DNA from: Synechocystis sp. PCC 7509
GTDB taxonomy: Bacteria; Cyanobacteriota; Cyanobacteriia; Cyanobacteriales; Chroococcidiopsidaceae
DNA: 64,000 bases
Direction of reading: 5' to 3'
NCBI RefSeq assembly: GCF_000332075.2
Contig: NZ_ALVU02000001.1
Coordinates: 1,135,193-1,199,192 of the forward strand
In this document: positions 7,679-16,187 of the stretch, piece by piece
Layout of the letters: each line of letters begins with the position of its first letter
How positions within the stretch are numbered: the stretch's first letter is position 1
Program-made: the position numbers and the translations under genes
Notes under the pieces: generated by a model
Databases searched by the model: none
Told to the model about the DNA's origin: nothing
Seen by the model: the letters and a program-made list of their open reading frames with translations, nothing else

Positions 7679-9980
7679 ATCCCTGGAATCCATTAAGAGC
7701 CACTTGGGAAACAGAAACTACACTTATTTTTTGTTGACGGTCAAACAATACCCTAGGTTTAAGTAATATTTTTAACAGCAACCACAAAGATTGTAACTCC
7801 CCTGGGGTATCTTGACGTTTCCATTGTCCGGGGCGACAAAACAACATCTCTACCAAAACCCTGTGTTGAGCCGGAGTTACCTGCTCAAATACTATTTGCA
7901 CGCTAGGAAAGCGATCGCTGACCCCAGTTTGAGTAATTTGTCCTTGCAAAACCATCTTTTCTTCTAAAATTTCTAAGGTTACTGGCAAGGTTTCTCCCCT
8001 GGGAAGGGTTGGAAGCCCTAACTGAGTAAGCGCGACTTCAGCACCAACTTCAGAAATTTTTGTTGTCACGCCCCACAGGGTTTGTCCACCAACATCCAAC
8101 CGTACTGACCGCCGCAGATCGAACCATTCGTGTAAATCGGGTTTAGGAACATCCAGTAGTATTAGTAAAGAAACACTAATTAATAGCAGGTTGTAAATAC
8201 TCCAAATCCAACCTAAATTAATACCTCTAAGTTGCTCCGCAATTTCTGGTGCCATTGCTGGCATCATCGCTCCCCTCATCACCGACATACCTAAATTCCA
8301 CCATAAGCTTACTGAGGTCAGGATAAACAAGAGGATTAAAGGCCAAGCTAATCTCCAGTTAAAATAAAAGTTATCGTTGCGAGTTCCTTTTGGCGTTACA
8401 TTAAATCCTTTTGAAAAGGGATTTAGCATTACTTGAATAACCGTTGTTACCAAAGGTAAAGTTAGCACCAAAGTATAAATATCTGACAGCAACGCCGAAC
8501 GAGAACGCTGATTTAACCATGAAAATACTGTTAATTGCACTACGTAATAGGGCAAAAAGAAATACAGCAATTCGGTAGGGGCGGCTTTAAGAGGAACAAC
8601 CCCTAAAAACGAATAGGCTAAAGGTATAATCAGGAATCCTCCACGAGATATGCTGGTAAACCAATGCAGCAAACCTTCTAGATGTCCTAATCTTTGTAAA
8701 GGTCGCAGTCCGGGGATAGTCAAAGGATTAGCTTTAATAAAAAATGCTTGCAACGTTCCCCTTCCCCAACGCAATCGCTGTAGAGCATGGGCTGCTATAT
8801 TCTCCGCAGCTAAACCAGCACTTAATTTTTCATCTAGATAAACTAAGCGATATCCTAGAGCAGATATCCGAATGCCTGTAAAATAATCCTCACTTACGGA
8901 ATCGGTGACAAAACCTCCGACAGCTTCAAGGGCGCTGCGCCGGACAACAAAAGACGTTCCCGAACAAACAACACTACCCGCAGCATCGCGAATCGGCTGA
9001 ATTTGTCTGTAAAATACTTCTTCTTCCGGCGCTAGGACATTCTCTAAGCCTAAATTACGGGCAATGGGATCGATATTGTAAAAACTCTGCGGAGTTTGAA
9101 CAAGGGCTATTTTCTGATCTTGAAAAAATCCCACTGTGCGAGTTAAAAAGTTTTTAGTGGGGACAAAATCTGCATCAAAAACAACAATTAACTCCCCGTT
9201 AGTTTGGGGAAGAGCGTGATTTAGGTTTCCGGCTTTAGCATAAAGATTGTCAGGACGGGTTAGATACTCGCAACCTAATTCTAATGCCAGTTGTTTCATT
9301 GGTGAACGTCTAGTATCATCAAGCAGATATATTTTTTTATCAGTGTAATTAATAGCTTGACAGCCGATTATAGTACGGCGCACGATAAATTCTGGCTCGT
9401 CATAAGTGGGAATTAAAATATCAACAGATGGATAAAAGCTACCATCTAAAACCTGCAACGTTAAAGAATCTGCTTCACGCTGGCGATTTTTGACTCTCAG
9501 CATCAAAAATAACTGGAGTGTGGCATTTACAAGCAGCAACATTTCTAGAAAAAATAAACCTAAACTAAAGAAGCCATTTAGGGGGTCAGCTACATTTAAA
9601 GTAGAAAGACTTCGCCATAAAATATAACGAATGGTCAAACCCAACAAAATGCACACTACTAGCACCCGCGACCAAGTTTGGGGTTGAGGAGAAATTTTTA
9701 TTACAGCGATCGCGATTAAAAATAGCATTATCGTAGGTGCGAGTAAATATTTTCCCGCTACCATTGGTGCTTCTAGCCACATCGGCGGGTTATCTTGCAT
9801 TAACTGAATTTGGGTAAAAATTTGCTGAATTGTCCCTAACCCTGCAAACCAAGCTGCAACCCCCGCACCAGATACAAATACAATACCCAATAGCAGTATC
9901 GTTGCCAGTTGCGGCTGCATAAACTGCTGTGGGCGATCGCGATTGTTTAAAGCTTTTTTACTAAGATTAGAATTTTTCAT
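7671..9980 (-). CDS. cellulose synthase catalytic subunit-like GT2 glycosyltransferase with PilZ domain, 769 aa
   Basis: This protein is predicted to polymerise a beta-glucan from UDP-glucose and move it across the inner membrane. Membrane segments flank the GT2 domain, roughly at residues 25-50, 80-95, 107-125 and 137-162, then several after 430. The catalytic motifs are present: DDT (221-223), DAD (269-271), SED (363-365) and QRLRW (401-405). A C-terminal PilZ module begins near RRSVRLDVGG with ISEVG, which suggests control by cyclic di-GMP. No bcsB-like gene is adjacent. The last ten codons lie in the terminal repeat of an IS1595-like element. Without it, the protein would end SVSQV-stop, at 760 residues. 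The start is the first ATG after an AT-rich leader. Confidence 0.9.
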   Translation of the reverse strand: MKNSNLSKKALNNRDRPQQFMQPQLATILLLGIVFVSGAGVAAWFAGLGTIQQIFTQIQLMQDNPPMWLEAPMVAGKYLLAPTIMLFLIAIAVIKISPQPQTWSRVLVVCILLGLTIRYILWRSLSTLNVADPLNGFFSLGLFFLEMLLLVNATLQLFLMLRVKNRQREADSLTLQVLDGSFYPSVDILIPTYDEPEFIVRRTIIGCQAINYTDKKIYLLDDTRRSPMKQLALELGCEYLTRPDNLYAKAGNLNHALPQTNGELIVVFDADFVPTKNFLTRTVGFFQDQKIALVQTPQSFYNIDPIARNLGLENVLAPEEEVFYRQIQPIRDAAGSVVCSGTSFVVRRSALEAVGGFVTDSVSEDYFTGIRISALGYRLVYLDEKLSAGLAAENIAAHALQRLRWGRGTLQAFFIKANPLTIPGLRPLQRLGHLEGLLHWFTSISRGGFLIIPLAYSFLGVVPLKAAPTELLYFFLPYYVVQLTVFSWLNQRSRSALLSDIYTLVLTLPLVTTVIQVMLNPFSKGFNVTPKGTRNDNFYFNWRLAWPLILLFILTSVSLWWNLGMSVMRGAMMPAMAPEIAEQLRGINLGWIWSIYNLLLISVSLLILLDVPKPDLHEWFDLRRSVRLDVGGQTLWGVTTKISEVGAEVALTQLGLPTLPRGETLPVTLEILEEKMVLQGQITQTGVSDRFPSVQIVFEQVTPAQHRVLVEMLFCRPGQWKRQDTPGELQSLWLLLKILLKPRVLFDRQQKISVVSVSQVALNGFQGST
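7677..7701 (+). repeat. right terminal inverted repeat of the IS1595-like element, now coding for the end of the cellulose synthase
   Basis: Exact inverse of 6642-6666. On the minus strand it supplies the codons for VALNGFQGS to the cellulose synthase gene; the following ACT TGA (7676-7671) lies just inside the element. Confidence 0.9.
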
Positions 9981-10144
9981 ATTATGATTTTTATCCTATT
10001 TGAAATTTAATATAATCAGGAAACTACAATACGTCGGATTAATTCGTCACTTTTTTTTAAGGTTAGTACCGAAATGAAACTTAAGTAGGTTAATCGAGTC
10101 GCTTTACTCGGCTTTAGAGAGTAACAAACTGACTTATAAATTCT

Positions 10145-10819
10145 CTAATCACGCAACACATACCCCACACTACGAATAGTTTGAACTAAACGCTGTTCGC
10201 CCGTTGCTTCCAACTTTAAACGCAGATAACGAACATAAACTTCAATAATATTGGAATTGCCCATAAAGTCATAACCCCAGACTTTTTCTAAGATGCGATC
10301 GCGCGTAATCACTTGCCGAGGATGCAATAACAAATATTCTAGTAAATCGAACTCTTTAGCGGTTAATTCAATTAATCTTGCGCCGCGATAAACTTGCCGC
10401 GATCGCCGATTTAAACTAAGGTCTGCAAACTCTAGCATATCTGCGTCTACTTCTTGCCCTGGCCTCAGCCGGGCGCGGATTCTGGCTAACAATTCTTCAA
10501 TACTAAAAGGCTTAACTAAATAATCGTCTGCACCTGCGTCTAAACCAGCAACGCGATCGCTTACTTCGTCTTTTGCTGTTAATAATATAATTGGGACTTT
10601 ATCCCCCGTAGTCCGCAAGCGGCGACAAATTTCGATCCCCGATAACCCCGGTAACATCCAATCTATTATAATTAAGTCAACTTGCAATTCTCGCGCTGCG
10701 GTCAATCCCGCTACGCCGTCATAGACTACACTAATTTCGTAGCCTTCATAACCTAGTTCTAATTGAATAAACTTAGCTAATTTAATTTCGTCTTCTACGA
10801 GCAGAATATGTGCTGTCAT
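10145..10819 (-). CDS. OmpR/PhoB-type response regulator, 224 aa
   Basis: A receiver domain (residues 1-118) with the phosphoacceptor Asp53 in LIIIDWMLPG and the conserved Lys103 in YLVKPF is followed by an OmpR-type winged helix (about 128-223) with TAKEFDLLEYLLLHPRQV and the final YVLRD. It should bind DNA when phosphorylated by the kinase encoded directly upstream on the same strand: the kinase gene ends at 10823, three bases before this ATG. The target genes are unknown. The closeness to the cellulose synthase gene downstream (about 165 bases) leaves open, but does not show, a regulatory link. The length is typical. Confidence 0.92.
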   Translation of the reverse strand: MTAHILLVEDEIKLAKFIQLELGYEGYEISVVYDGVAGLTAARELQVDLIIIDWMLPGLSGIEICRRLRTTGDKVPIILLTAKDEVSDRVAGLDAGADDYLVKPFSIEELLARIRARLRPGQEVDADMLEFADLSLNRRSRQVYRGARLIELTAKEFDLLEYLLLHPRQVITRDRILEKVWGYDFMGNSNIIEVYVRYLRLKLEATGEQRLVQTIRSVGYVLRD

Positions 10820-10822
10820 AAG

Positions 10823-12238
10823 TTATGCCGCACTGGGTAAAGTTACCGTAAAAGTGCTACCTTCTCCTAGTTTGGATCGGACTGTAATGCTACCGCCCAT
10901 ACTATCAACCAAAGTTTTCACAATCGATAGACCCAAACCGCAGCCACCAGTAAAACGATTGCGGGCTTCATCGACGCGGTAAAAACGCTCAAAAATAAGA
11001 TGTTGTTGTGACAAAGGAATGCCCAAACCGCGATCGCAAACATGAATTAAGGCACTTTCTGCTTTTAAATCTAATACTACAGCAATCGCAAAGTGCGGGT
11101 CGGAATACTTAACGGCGTTATCAATCAAATTTGTCAATACTTGTTTAAGGCGGCTGCGATCGGCTTTAACTAAAATTTGTTCGTAAGCAGCCTCTAAAGT
11201 AATAATCCGATCGGTATGTTGCATTGCCATTGCCGCTACTTCTACAACTAAATCGTTTAAAACTAATGATTCAAGATGAATATGCAAGTAACCAGCATCT
11301 GCCCTAGCTAAATCGAGCAAGTCTTGCAATAAACGGATAGTGCTTTCTGCTTCGGTTGCAGCAGTTTCTAGAGCTTCTCGCTGGGTCTGTGTTAAATTAG
11401 TTTCGCGTTTGAGGACGCTTTGCAAATAACCATGCACGATTGTTAAAGGTGTACGCAATTCATGGGAAACATTACCGACAAATTGGCGCTGTTGCTCCCA
11501 CGCCTCGGATAATCGATCTAACATCATGTCACAGGTACGGGCTAACTCTTTTACTTCTGTAGGGGCGCGGTTGAGGTGCAAGCGGGCTTGACTGAGATCA
11601 TTTACAGATATGGTTTCAGCTAGTTGACTAATACGGCGCAATGGTTGCAGGGATTTTTTAATGTATATTGCGATCGCAATGGTAATAATTATTAAAGCAA
11701 TTAAGCTAACAATCCCCAAACTTTGAACTAGAGATGAAAACATCTGTTGCTCATAAGAAATATCTTGCGCTACAAATAATAATCCTAGTTGCTGCCCCTT
11801 AACTTGTAAAAATTTGCCGCATACTACAAAATAGCGATCGCCAATCTTGTACACTCTGGTACTCAGAGGCGATCGCATTAACGACATCAATTTAATGGAA
11901 GCAACATCATTGGGAACTAAGTTTTCTCCTGAGTTAGTCCCATCCTTATGCTTGACCCATATCAAAGTTTTACCTGTGCTACGGTTAGCGATCGCCTTTT
12001 GCAGCCCTATTTCTAAAGAAAACATTTCGCTATAAACTTCTACGTCACCTGGCAAACGCTCGGCAATTTGCTCTATATTCTGCTTGTGACCATCAATTAA
12101 AATTTGCTGCATTTTCCACGTTGTCCACAGAGCAATACTACCCACTCCTATAGCAAAAGCCGCAGTGATGCCAATAGTGAGCCGCACTTGTAAGGAAAAA
12201 GGATCTATTTTCTGCCAAATTTGTTTTATTTTCTGCAC
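10823..12238 (-). CDS. membrane-bound sensor histidine kinase, 471 aa
   Basis: Two membrane segments (about residues 20-40 and 172-193) enclose a periplasmic sensor of about 130 residues with no family I can name. They are followed by a HAMP linker, a dimerisation domain with the phosphorylated His259 in FVGNVSHELRTPL, and an ATPase domain. The ATPase shows the N box (NLIDNAVKYSD), the G1 box (CDRGLGIPLS) and the G2 box (GCGLGLSIVKTL). It is expected to autophosphorylate and pass the phosphate to the OmpR-type regulator encoded three bases downstream. An upstream DUF4079 gene on the same strand ends 17 bases before it, so the three may be co-transcribed. The signal sensed cannot be read from the sequence. 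Confidence 0.92.
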   Translation of the reverse strand: MQKIKQIWQKIDPFSLQVRLTIGITAAFAIGVGSIALWTTWKMQQILIDGHKQNIEQIAERLPGDVEVYSEMFSLEIGLQKAIANRSTGKTLIWVKHKDGTNSGENLVPNDVASIKLMSLMRSPLSTRVYKIGDRYFVVCGKFLQVKGQQLGLLFVAQDISYEQQMFSSLVQSLGIVSLIALIIITIAIAIYIKKSLQPLRRISQLAETISVNDLSQARLHLNRAPTEVKELARTCDMMLDRLSEAWEQQRQFVGNVSHELRTPLTIVHGYLQSVLKRETNLTQTQREALETAATEAESTIRLLQDLLDLARADAGYLHIHLESLVLNDLVVEVAAMAMQHTDRIITLEAAYEQILVKADRSRLKQVLTNLIDNAVKYSDPHFAIAVVLDLKAESALIHVCDRGLGIPLSQQHLIFERFYRVDEARNRFTGGCGLGLSIVKTLVDSMGGSITVRSKLGEGSTFTVTLPSAA

Positions 12239-12255
12239 TGCTACTCTATAAATTT

Positions 12256-12972
12256 CTATCCTTTTGGTGGTGGGCTAGGACAAGTCTTGTTAGCAAAGTC
12301 ACACTGATAAATATAAGGCTCTTGCCAGCTTAGAGGAATTTGTAATAAGTCTCGCGTCCCAGTCAATCCTTGTCCGATAAATAGTAGTAAGGCAATGCAG
12401 TTTAATACGGTGTGAACTATGCGCCAACGATGGGATTTGTCTTTATAAATAGATGGTGCGATCGCCAAGGAAAAAATCATCAATAACGCCGCTACAATTC
12501 CAATATAGTAATGCGACCAGTACCACTCGTTTGAAAGCCTGTAAACTCCATCTTGGCAGCCTAAAATAACTAATCCTGCACCTGCTAAAGTCGCAAATAC
12601 AGCCCGCCATTTTTTTTCTCTCGATTTGTAAAGAAATACCAAAGAGGCAATTGTAGCAACGAACATTAGTCCAATAAATGCTACTTGAAAGGAGTTTTTA
12701 CTAACTAAATCCTTAGACAAAATGTTTTTAATAATTGGGTGAGCGATTCCCAATAAAGCAATTCCGACAACAGTAGAAGTTAGCCAATTTCCCAAGCGAT
12801 TATGTTCTGCACCAACTACAGGGGGAATTTTGCTTTTACCCTCAGCTTTTGTTTGTAAGCGGCGCTGACGAGTTTGCCATGCGAGGTTAATTACCATACC
12901 AATGAGCGGAAAAACAAAGAAAACTGCGATCGCTGGATGCAATAAAGTAAAAGCGTCTTTGAGTTCTACCAT
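12256..12972 (-). CDS. DUF4079 family membrane protein, 238 aa
   Basis: Helical membrane protein with the DUF4079 layout: an N-terminal LLHPAIAVFFVFPLIGMVIN segment, a short basic cytoplasmic loop (WQTRQRRLQTKAEGKSK), then five to six further hydrophobic helices, one with His (GIAHPIIKNIL). DUF4079 proteins are found mainly in cyanobacteria and photosynthetic lineages and resemble cytochrome b561-type ferric reductase membrane domains; no activity is established. A second, shorter member is at 34481-34951. Here the N-terminal histidines (LLHPA and AEHNRL) and a Cys-containing C-terminal tail (YQCDFANKTCPSP) are notable. It is upstream of, and probably co-transcribed with, the two-component pair. 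Confidence 0.75.
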   Translation of the reverse strand: MVELKDAFTLLHPAIAVFFVFPLIGMVINLAWQTRQRRLQTKAEGKSKIPPVVGAEHNRLGNWLTSTVVGIALLGIAHPIIKNILSKDLVSKNSFQVAFIGLMFVATIASLVFLYKSREKKWRAVFATLAGAGLVILGCQDGVYRLSNEWYWSHYYIGIVAALLMIFSLAIAPSIYKDKSHRWRIVHTVLNCIALLLFIGQGLTGTRDLLQIPLSWQEPYIYQCDFANKTCPSPPPKG

Positions 12973-13093
12973 CCGAAACCTCAGTGTAAAAATAGAATTT
13001 GACCGACACGTTCTAACTGTGAAAGGAAAGCAATGTTATCGGGAGTGCGGATAGGTGATGAGCTACCCGCGATCGCACTTTAAATATGTATGA

Positions 13094-13576
13094 TTAACGC
13101 TGGGCTGTAGATGTTGTGGGTAACAAAGCATAGCCAAAAGTAGCATTAAACATTCGACACCATATAGCTACCGTGCGAAAGTTTGCCAAATTAATATTAT
13201 TGGGAATCTCATAACGTTGAGTACCGCTAACTTTTTGTAAGCGGCTGAGAGTAACATAATCAGGCTTTTTTAAACCACCTTTTGGTAATGTAGCATCGCG
13301 GTGGAGGATAACGTGCAAGTCTGGACCCATATCTGACTTAAAGGTTTTGTCAAATACTAGGTAGCGTTTACCCTTTTCGTTAAAAATACTGACCGCTCCT
13401 TGAGTAGGATGTTCTGCGGCAACAAACATTTCAGTTTTTTGTTTAGATATTACCCCATCGTTCATTTTTGGAGAAGACATTTCTCCAGCGTGTGCTAATA
13501 GTTGATGAGAAGGCAATCCACTTACACCGAGGACAAGAGCAGTAGCAACACTAAATACCAAATATTTCAGTTTCAT
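13094..13576 (-). CDS. DM13 domain protein, secreted, 160 aa
   Basis: A signal peptide (KYLVFSVATALVLGVSGLPS, with cleavage probably near residue 28) precedes a DM13 domain from about residue 55 to the end. The domain shows GKRYLVFDKTFKSDMGPDLH near the middle and the signature end AIWCRMFNATFGYALL, which contains the conserved Cys. DM13 is a proposed electron-transfer or redox domain of the periplasm or cell surface. The function in cyanobacteria is not known. A degenerate second copy of the same C-terminal region lies just upstream at 13700-13843. The ATG is preceded by a long AT-rich leader without a clear promoter. Confidence 0.85.
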   Translation of the reverse strand: MKLKYLVFSVATALVLGVSGLPSHQLLAHAGEMSSPKMNDGVISKQKTEMFVAAEHPTQGAVSIFNEKGKRYLVFDKTFKSDMGPDLHVILHRDATLPKGGLKKPDYVTLSRLQKVSGTQRYEIPNNINLANFRTVAIWCRMFNATFGYALLPTTSTAQR

Positions 13577-13699
13577 GGTTTTAAATTTCCGAAATAACTT
13601 ACTTTCATACTGTATAAGATCCCAGTAGGTGCAAAATTAATCAGGGTTAAGAAGCGGATTCAATAATACTCATGCTTTTCTCAGTAAATTCTCATTTAA

Positions 13700-13843
13700 C
13701 TACTGAGTTTAGCCGTCCCAAAAGTAGCATTATAAAGAGCGACACCAAATCACCGCCGATTGATAGTTTTCTAGCTTAATATTTTGAGGAATAGCATAAC
13801 GTTGGCTGCCGCTATACTTTTGTGAACGATTAACAGTGATACC
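13700..13843 (-). pseudogene. remnant of a second DM13 protein gene
   Basis: The minus strand reads VNRSQKYSGSQRYAIPQNIK, then LENYQSAVIWCRSL; after a one-base shift, YNATFGTAKLS follows. This is clearly the C-terminal third of a DM13 domain, parallel to SGTQRYEIPNNINL and VAIWCRMFNATFG of the intact neighbour at 13094-13576. No N-terminal part or signal peptide is present. It is best explained as a tandem duplicate that was truncated and frameshifted. Confidence 0.75.
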
Positions 13844-13971
13844 AATTCTTTATAAAGCTGCGCTAAACAAAGCTTCAAGGATGAAATCATCAGAAGTGAG
13901 AGAAGCAATCGTTTCTGGTCTAATACTAAATCCGGTTCAGGTATCCTATGAATTTGTCAAGCGCAACTAAA

Positions 13972-14232
13972 CTAATGATAGTTTGTTAAATTTTTAATTT
14001 CTCCCTGCATAGTGCTGAGAATCTTACAACGCTTTATTAACAGTTTTTCAATTTCATCAATTGTCTCAAAATGCCTATTAACCAAAGGTTCATCAACTAT
14101 CGTTTTACTATTTTCCAGCACATTGAGAAATGGTGGGAAATTATTTTTTGTATACACAATGATAAGTTTAAATTCTCCAGCTTTTTTAAACTTGAATAAA
14201 TCCCTGACAATTGAAATAGAAACCCATAACAA
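13972..14232 (-). pseudogene. probable transposase C-terminal fragment (IS630-like)
   Basis: An 86-codon frame ends ...NRHFETIDEIEKLLIKRC and ...MQGEIKNLTNYH. This resembles the tail of IS630-type transposases, where a short NR-F-(D/E)-L-(E/D) helix follows the last catalytic Glu. The N-terminal half has no recognisable catalytic motif and probably reads across degraded DNA. A different frame on the plus strand covers the same bases. I consider this a relic, not an expressed gene. Confidence 0.35.
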
Positions 14233-14446
14233 TCGCGCTGATAACTTTGCTAATCATAAACTATGGAATTATGAGGGCGGATGGAAAAATACGTTAAATA
14301 ATCTACGTCTAATTCTCCAACCGCTCTTAGTATTTTGGTTGATTTATCTCTGGCTAGATATTTTTCCCAATTCCAATTTATTGCTAGGATTCAATCACTT
14401 AATTGCCAAGATGAATCAATTTAAACACTTTTATGCTTCTGGATAA
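14233..14446 (+). pseudogene. unassigned fragment, possibly a transposase tail
   Basis: The plus strand is open here and ends at 14446 with hydrophobic sequence (NLRLILQPLLVFWLIYLW and LLLGFNHLIAKMNQF). The basic and aromatic composition before it (NHKLWNYEGGWKNTL) recalls the C-terminal ends of some cyanobacterial DDE transposases. I cannot name the family and no N-terminal part is present. It may instead be a chance frame in AT-rich DNA. Confidence 0.25.
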
Positions 14447-14539
14447 TTTCATTTATTTATTATTCGTTAACCCCGGAAACTGACAGAGGAGGGTAAGTGC
14501 TGGATACGGCTAGAAATCCAATTACTTAACGCTCAAAAA

Positions 14540-14574
14540 TTAAAGAGAGAAAATACAACATTTTCTCTCTTTAA
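14540..14574 (-). terminator. hairpin downstream of gatB
   Basis: A perfect 14-bp stem (14540-14553 with 14561-14574) and a 7-base loop. With the T-rich end on the minus strand it is a plausible intrinsic terminator for gatB, 36 bases after its stop. Confidence 0.7.
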
Positions 14575-14609
14575 GCGATTTATAGCGAAAGCAATCGCTA
14601 CTGGGTTGC

Positions 14610-16094
14610 TTAACTATTAAGCTTTTTGGCCATCAATTGATTAGTTACCTTTGGATCGGCGCGTCCTCCTGTTTGTTTAATTACTTGTCCAACAAAGAAG
14701 CCAAGTAATTTAGTTTTGCCGTTGCGGTATTGCTCTAATTCCTTGGGATTGGCGGCGACAACTTGCTCAATAATTGCCTCCAATTCCCCGGTATCAGAAA
14801 TTTGAATCAAACCTTTGCTTTCCACTAACTCTTTAGCCGAACCGCCTTTGGTTAGCAATTCTGGCAAAATATCTTTAGCAATTTTGCCGCTAATTGTTCC
14901 CGATTCAATTAAACCAATTAATTCTGCAAGCGTTGTAGGTAAGAGAGCAATTTCGGTAATACTGAGTTTATTTTGATTCAAATAACCAGCAATATCGCCC
15001 ATAATCCAGTTGGCGGCAAATTTGGCATTAGCACCCGCATTAATTGCGCTTTCAAAGTATTCAGCAACGGCTCTTTCATCGGTCAAAACTCGCGCATCGT
15101 AGGCGGAAAGCTGCATATCGCTTTCGTAACGGTGGCGTTTGGCGGCGGGAAGTTCGGGTAATTGACTTCGCCATAATTCTAAAGTAGCTAATGGTACTTC
15201 AATCGGAGCTAAATCTGGTTCGGGAAAATAGCGGTAGTCGCTAGAACCTTCTTTGACACGCATACTAATTGTACGTTGGCTGCCTTCTTCCCACAGCCTT
15301 GTTTCCATAATAATCCGCTCCCCGGCTTCTATGGCTTTGGTTTGGCGTTCAATTTCGTATTCAATCGCTCGTTGAATAGCATTAAACGAGTTCATGTTTT
15401 TGATTTCTACTTTTGTCCCAAACTCTTTTTGTCCTACCGGACGCACGGAGATATTAACATCGCAACGCAGAGAGCCTTCCTGCATATTGCCATCGCTGAC
15501 ACCCAAATACAGCATGATTCGGCGCAATTCTTGGGCGTATTCCGCCGCTTCAACGCCGGATGTCATATCTGGTTCAGAAACAATTTCAACAAGCGGTACA
15601 CCCGTGCGATTATAGTCTACCAATGAGTAAGTAGAACCAGATAAGCGATCGCTTCCCCCATGAACTAGCTTGCCTGCATCTTCTTCCATATGCAAACGAG
15701 TAATGCCGATTTTTTTTCTGATCGGATTGCCATCCGCATCAACTAATTCAATCTCTAGATAGCCATGTTCGGCGATTGGCAGGTCGAATTGAGAAATTTG
15801 GTAGTTTTTGGGTAAATCGGGGTAAAAATACTGTTTGCGGTCGAATTTGCTATAAGGGGCAATTTGGCTATTTAAGGCAAGTCCCGCTTTAACGGCGTAT
15901 TCAAGGACGCGCTCGTTTAGAACGGGTAATACGCCGGGATAACCCATACAAACAGGACAAATATTTGTATTTGGTGGCGTACCAAATTCGGTAGAACAGT
16001 TACAAAAAACCTTAGTGTTTGTTTTTAGCTGACAGTGGGTTTCTAAGCCAATTACAGCTTCATATTTAGTTTTAACAGGGGTAGCAGTAGTCAT
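14610..16094 (-). CDS. gatB: aspartyl/glutamyl-tRNA amidotransferase subunit B, 494 aa
   Basis: GatB is the kinase/transamidase subunit of the GatCAB complex that converts Glu-tRNA(Gln), and in some species Asp-tRNA(Asn), to the correctly charged tRNA in the cytosol. The family opening [13 protein letters not shown] is at residues 11-23. The zinc-binding cysteines [19 protein letters not shown] lie at about 31-49, followed by the [15 protein letters not shown] motif and the glycine-rich [18 protein letters not shown] block. The C-terminal YqeY-like helical tail (from about 350) ends [13 protein letters not shown]. The length is standard. The gatA and gatC genes are not in the window, as is common in cyanobacteria. 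It is divergent from the PAP2 phosphatase gene. Confidence 0.97.
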   Translation of the reverse strand: MTTATPVKTKYEAVIGLETHCQLKTNTKVFCNCSTEFGTPPNTNICPVCMGYPGVLPVLNERVLEYAVKAGLALNSQIAPYSKFDRKQYFYPDLPKNYQISQFDLPIAEHGYLEIELVDADGNPIRKKIGITRLHMEEDAGKLVHGGSDRLSGSTYSLVDYNRTGVPLVEIVSEPDMTSGVEAAEYAQELRRIMLYLGVSDGNMQEGSLRCDVNISVRPVGQKEFGTKVEIKNMNSFNAIQRAIEYEIERQTKAIEAGERIIMETRLWEEGSQRTISMRVKEGSSDYRYFPEPDLAPIEVPLATLELWRSQLPELPAAKRHRYESDMQLSAYDARVLTDERAVAEYFESAINAGANAKFAANWIMGDIAGYLNQNKLSITEIALLPTTLAELIGLIESGTISGKIAKDILPELLTKGGSAKELVESKGLIQISDTGELEAIIEQVVAANPKELEQYRNGKTKLLGFFVGQVIKQTGGRADPKVTNQLMAKKLNS

Positions 16095-16187
16095 ATTTTT
16101 ATTTTAGCTAATTACGGAATAATACATATTTTGCTTGCGATCGCGCTACTTAAGCGCTACATCTATACAAGTTAACAAAGGTTTTTC

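Larger units (their letters stand above)
6642..7701 (+). mobile_element. IS1595-like insertion sequence with perfect ends and a decayed transposase, 1060 bp
   Basis: Perfect 25-bp inverted repeats, 6642-6666 and 7677-7701, start GGCTCTTAATGG. They enclose a broken IS1595/ISXO2-type transposase (6733-7678). The directly adjacent flanks share ACTT (6638-6641 and 7702-7705); one more base pair could be added to the repeats at the expense of the duplication. IS1595 elements usually make 8-bp duplications, so either the duplication has decayed or this subgroup differs. The element lies exactly between the ends of two convergent genes. Confidence 0.85.

Noticed and set aside
14012-14232. Plus-strand frame upstream of 14233, which would make a 144-aa protein with the tail
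   Set aside because: It has no protein-like pattern and overlaps the minus-strand transposase tail; only the end of the frame shows conserved-looking sequence.
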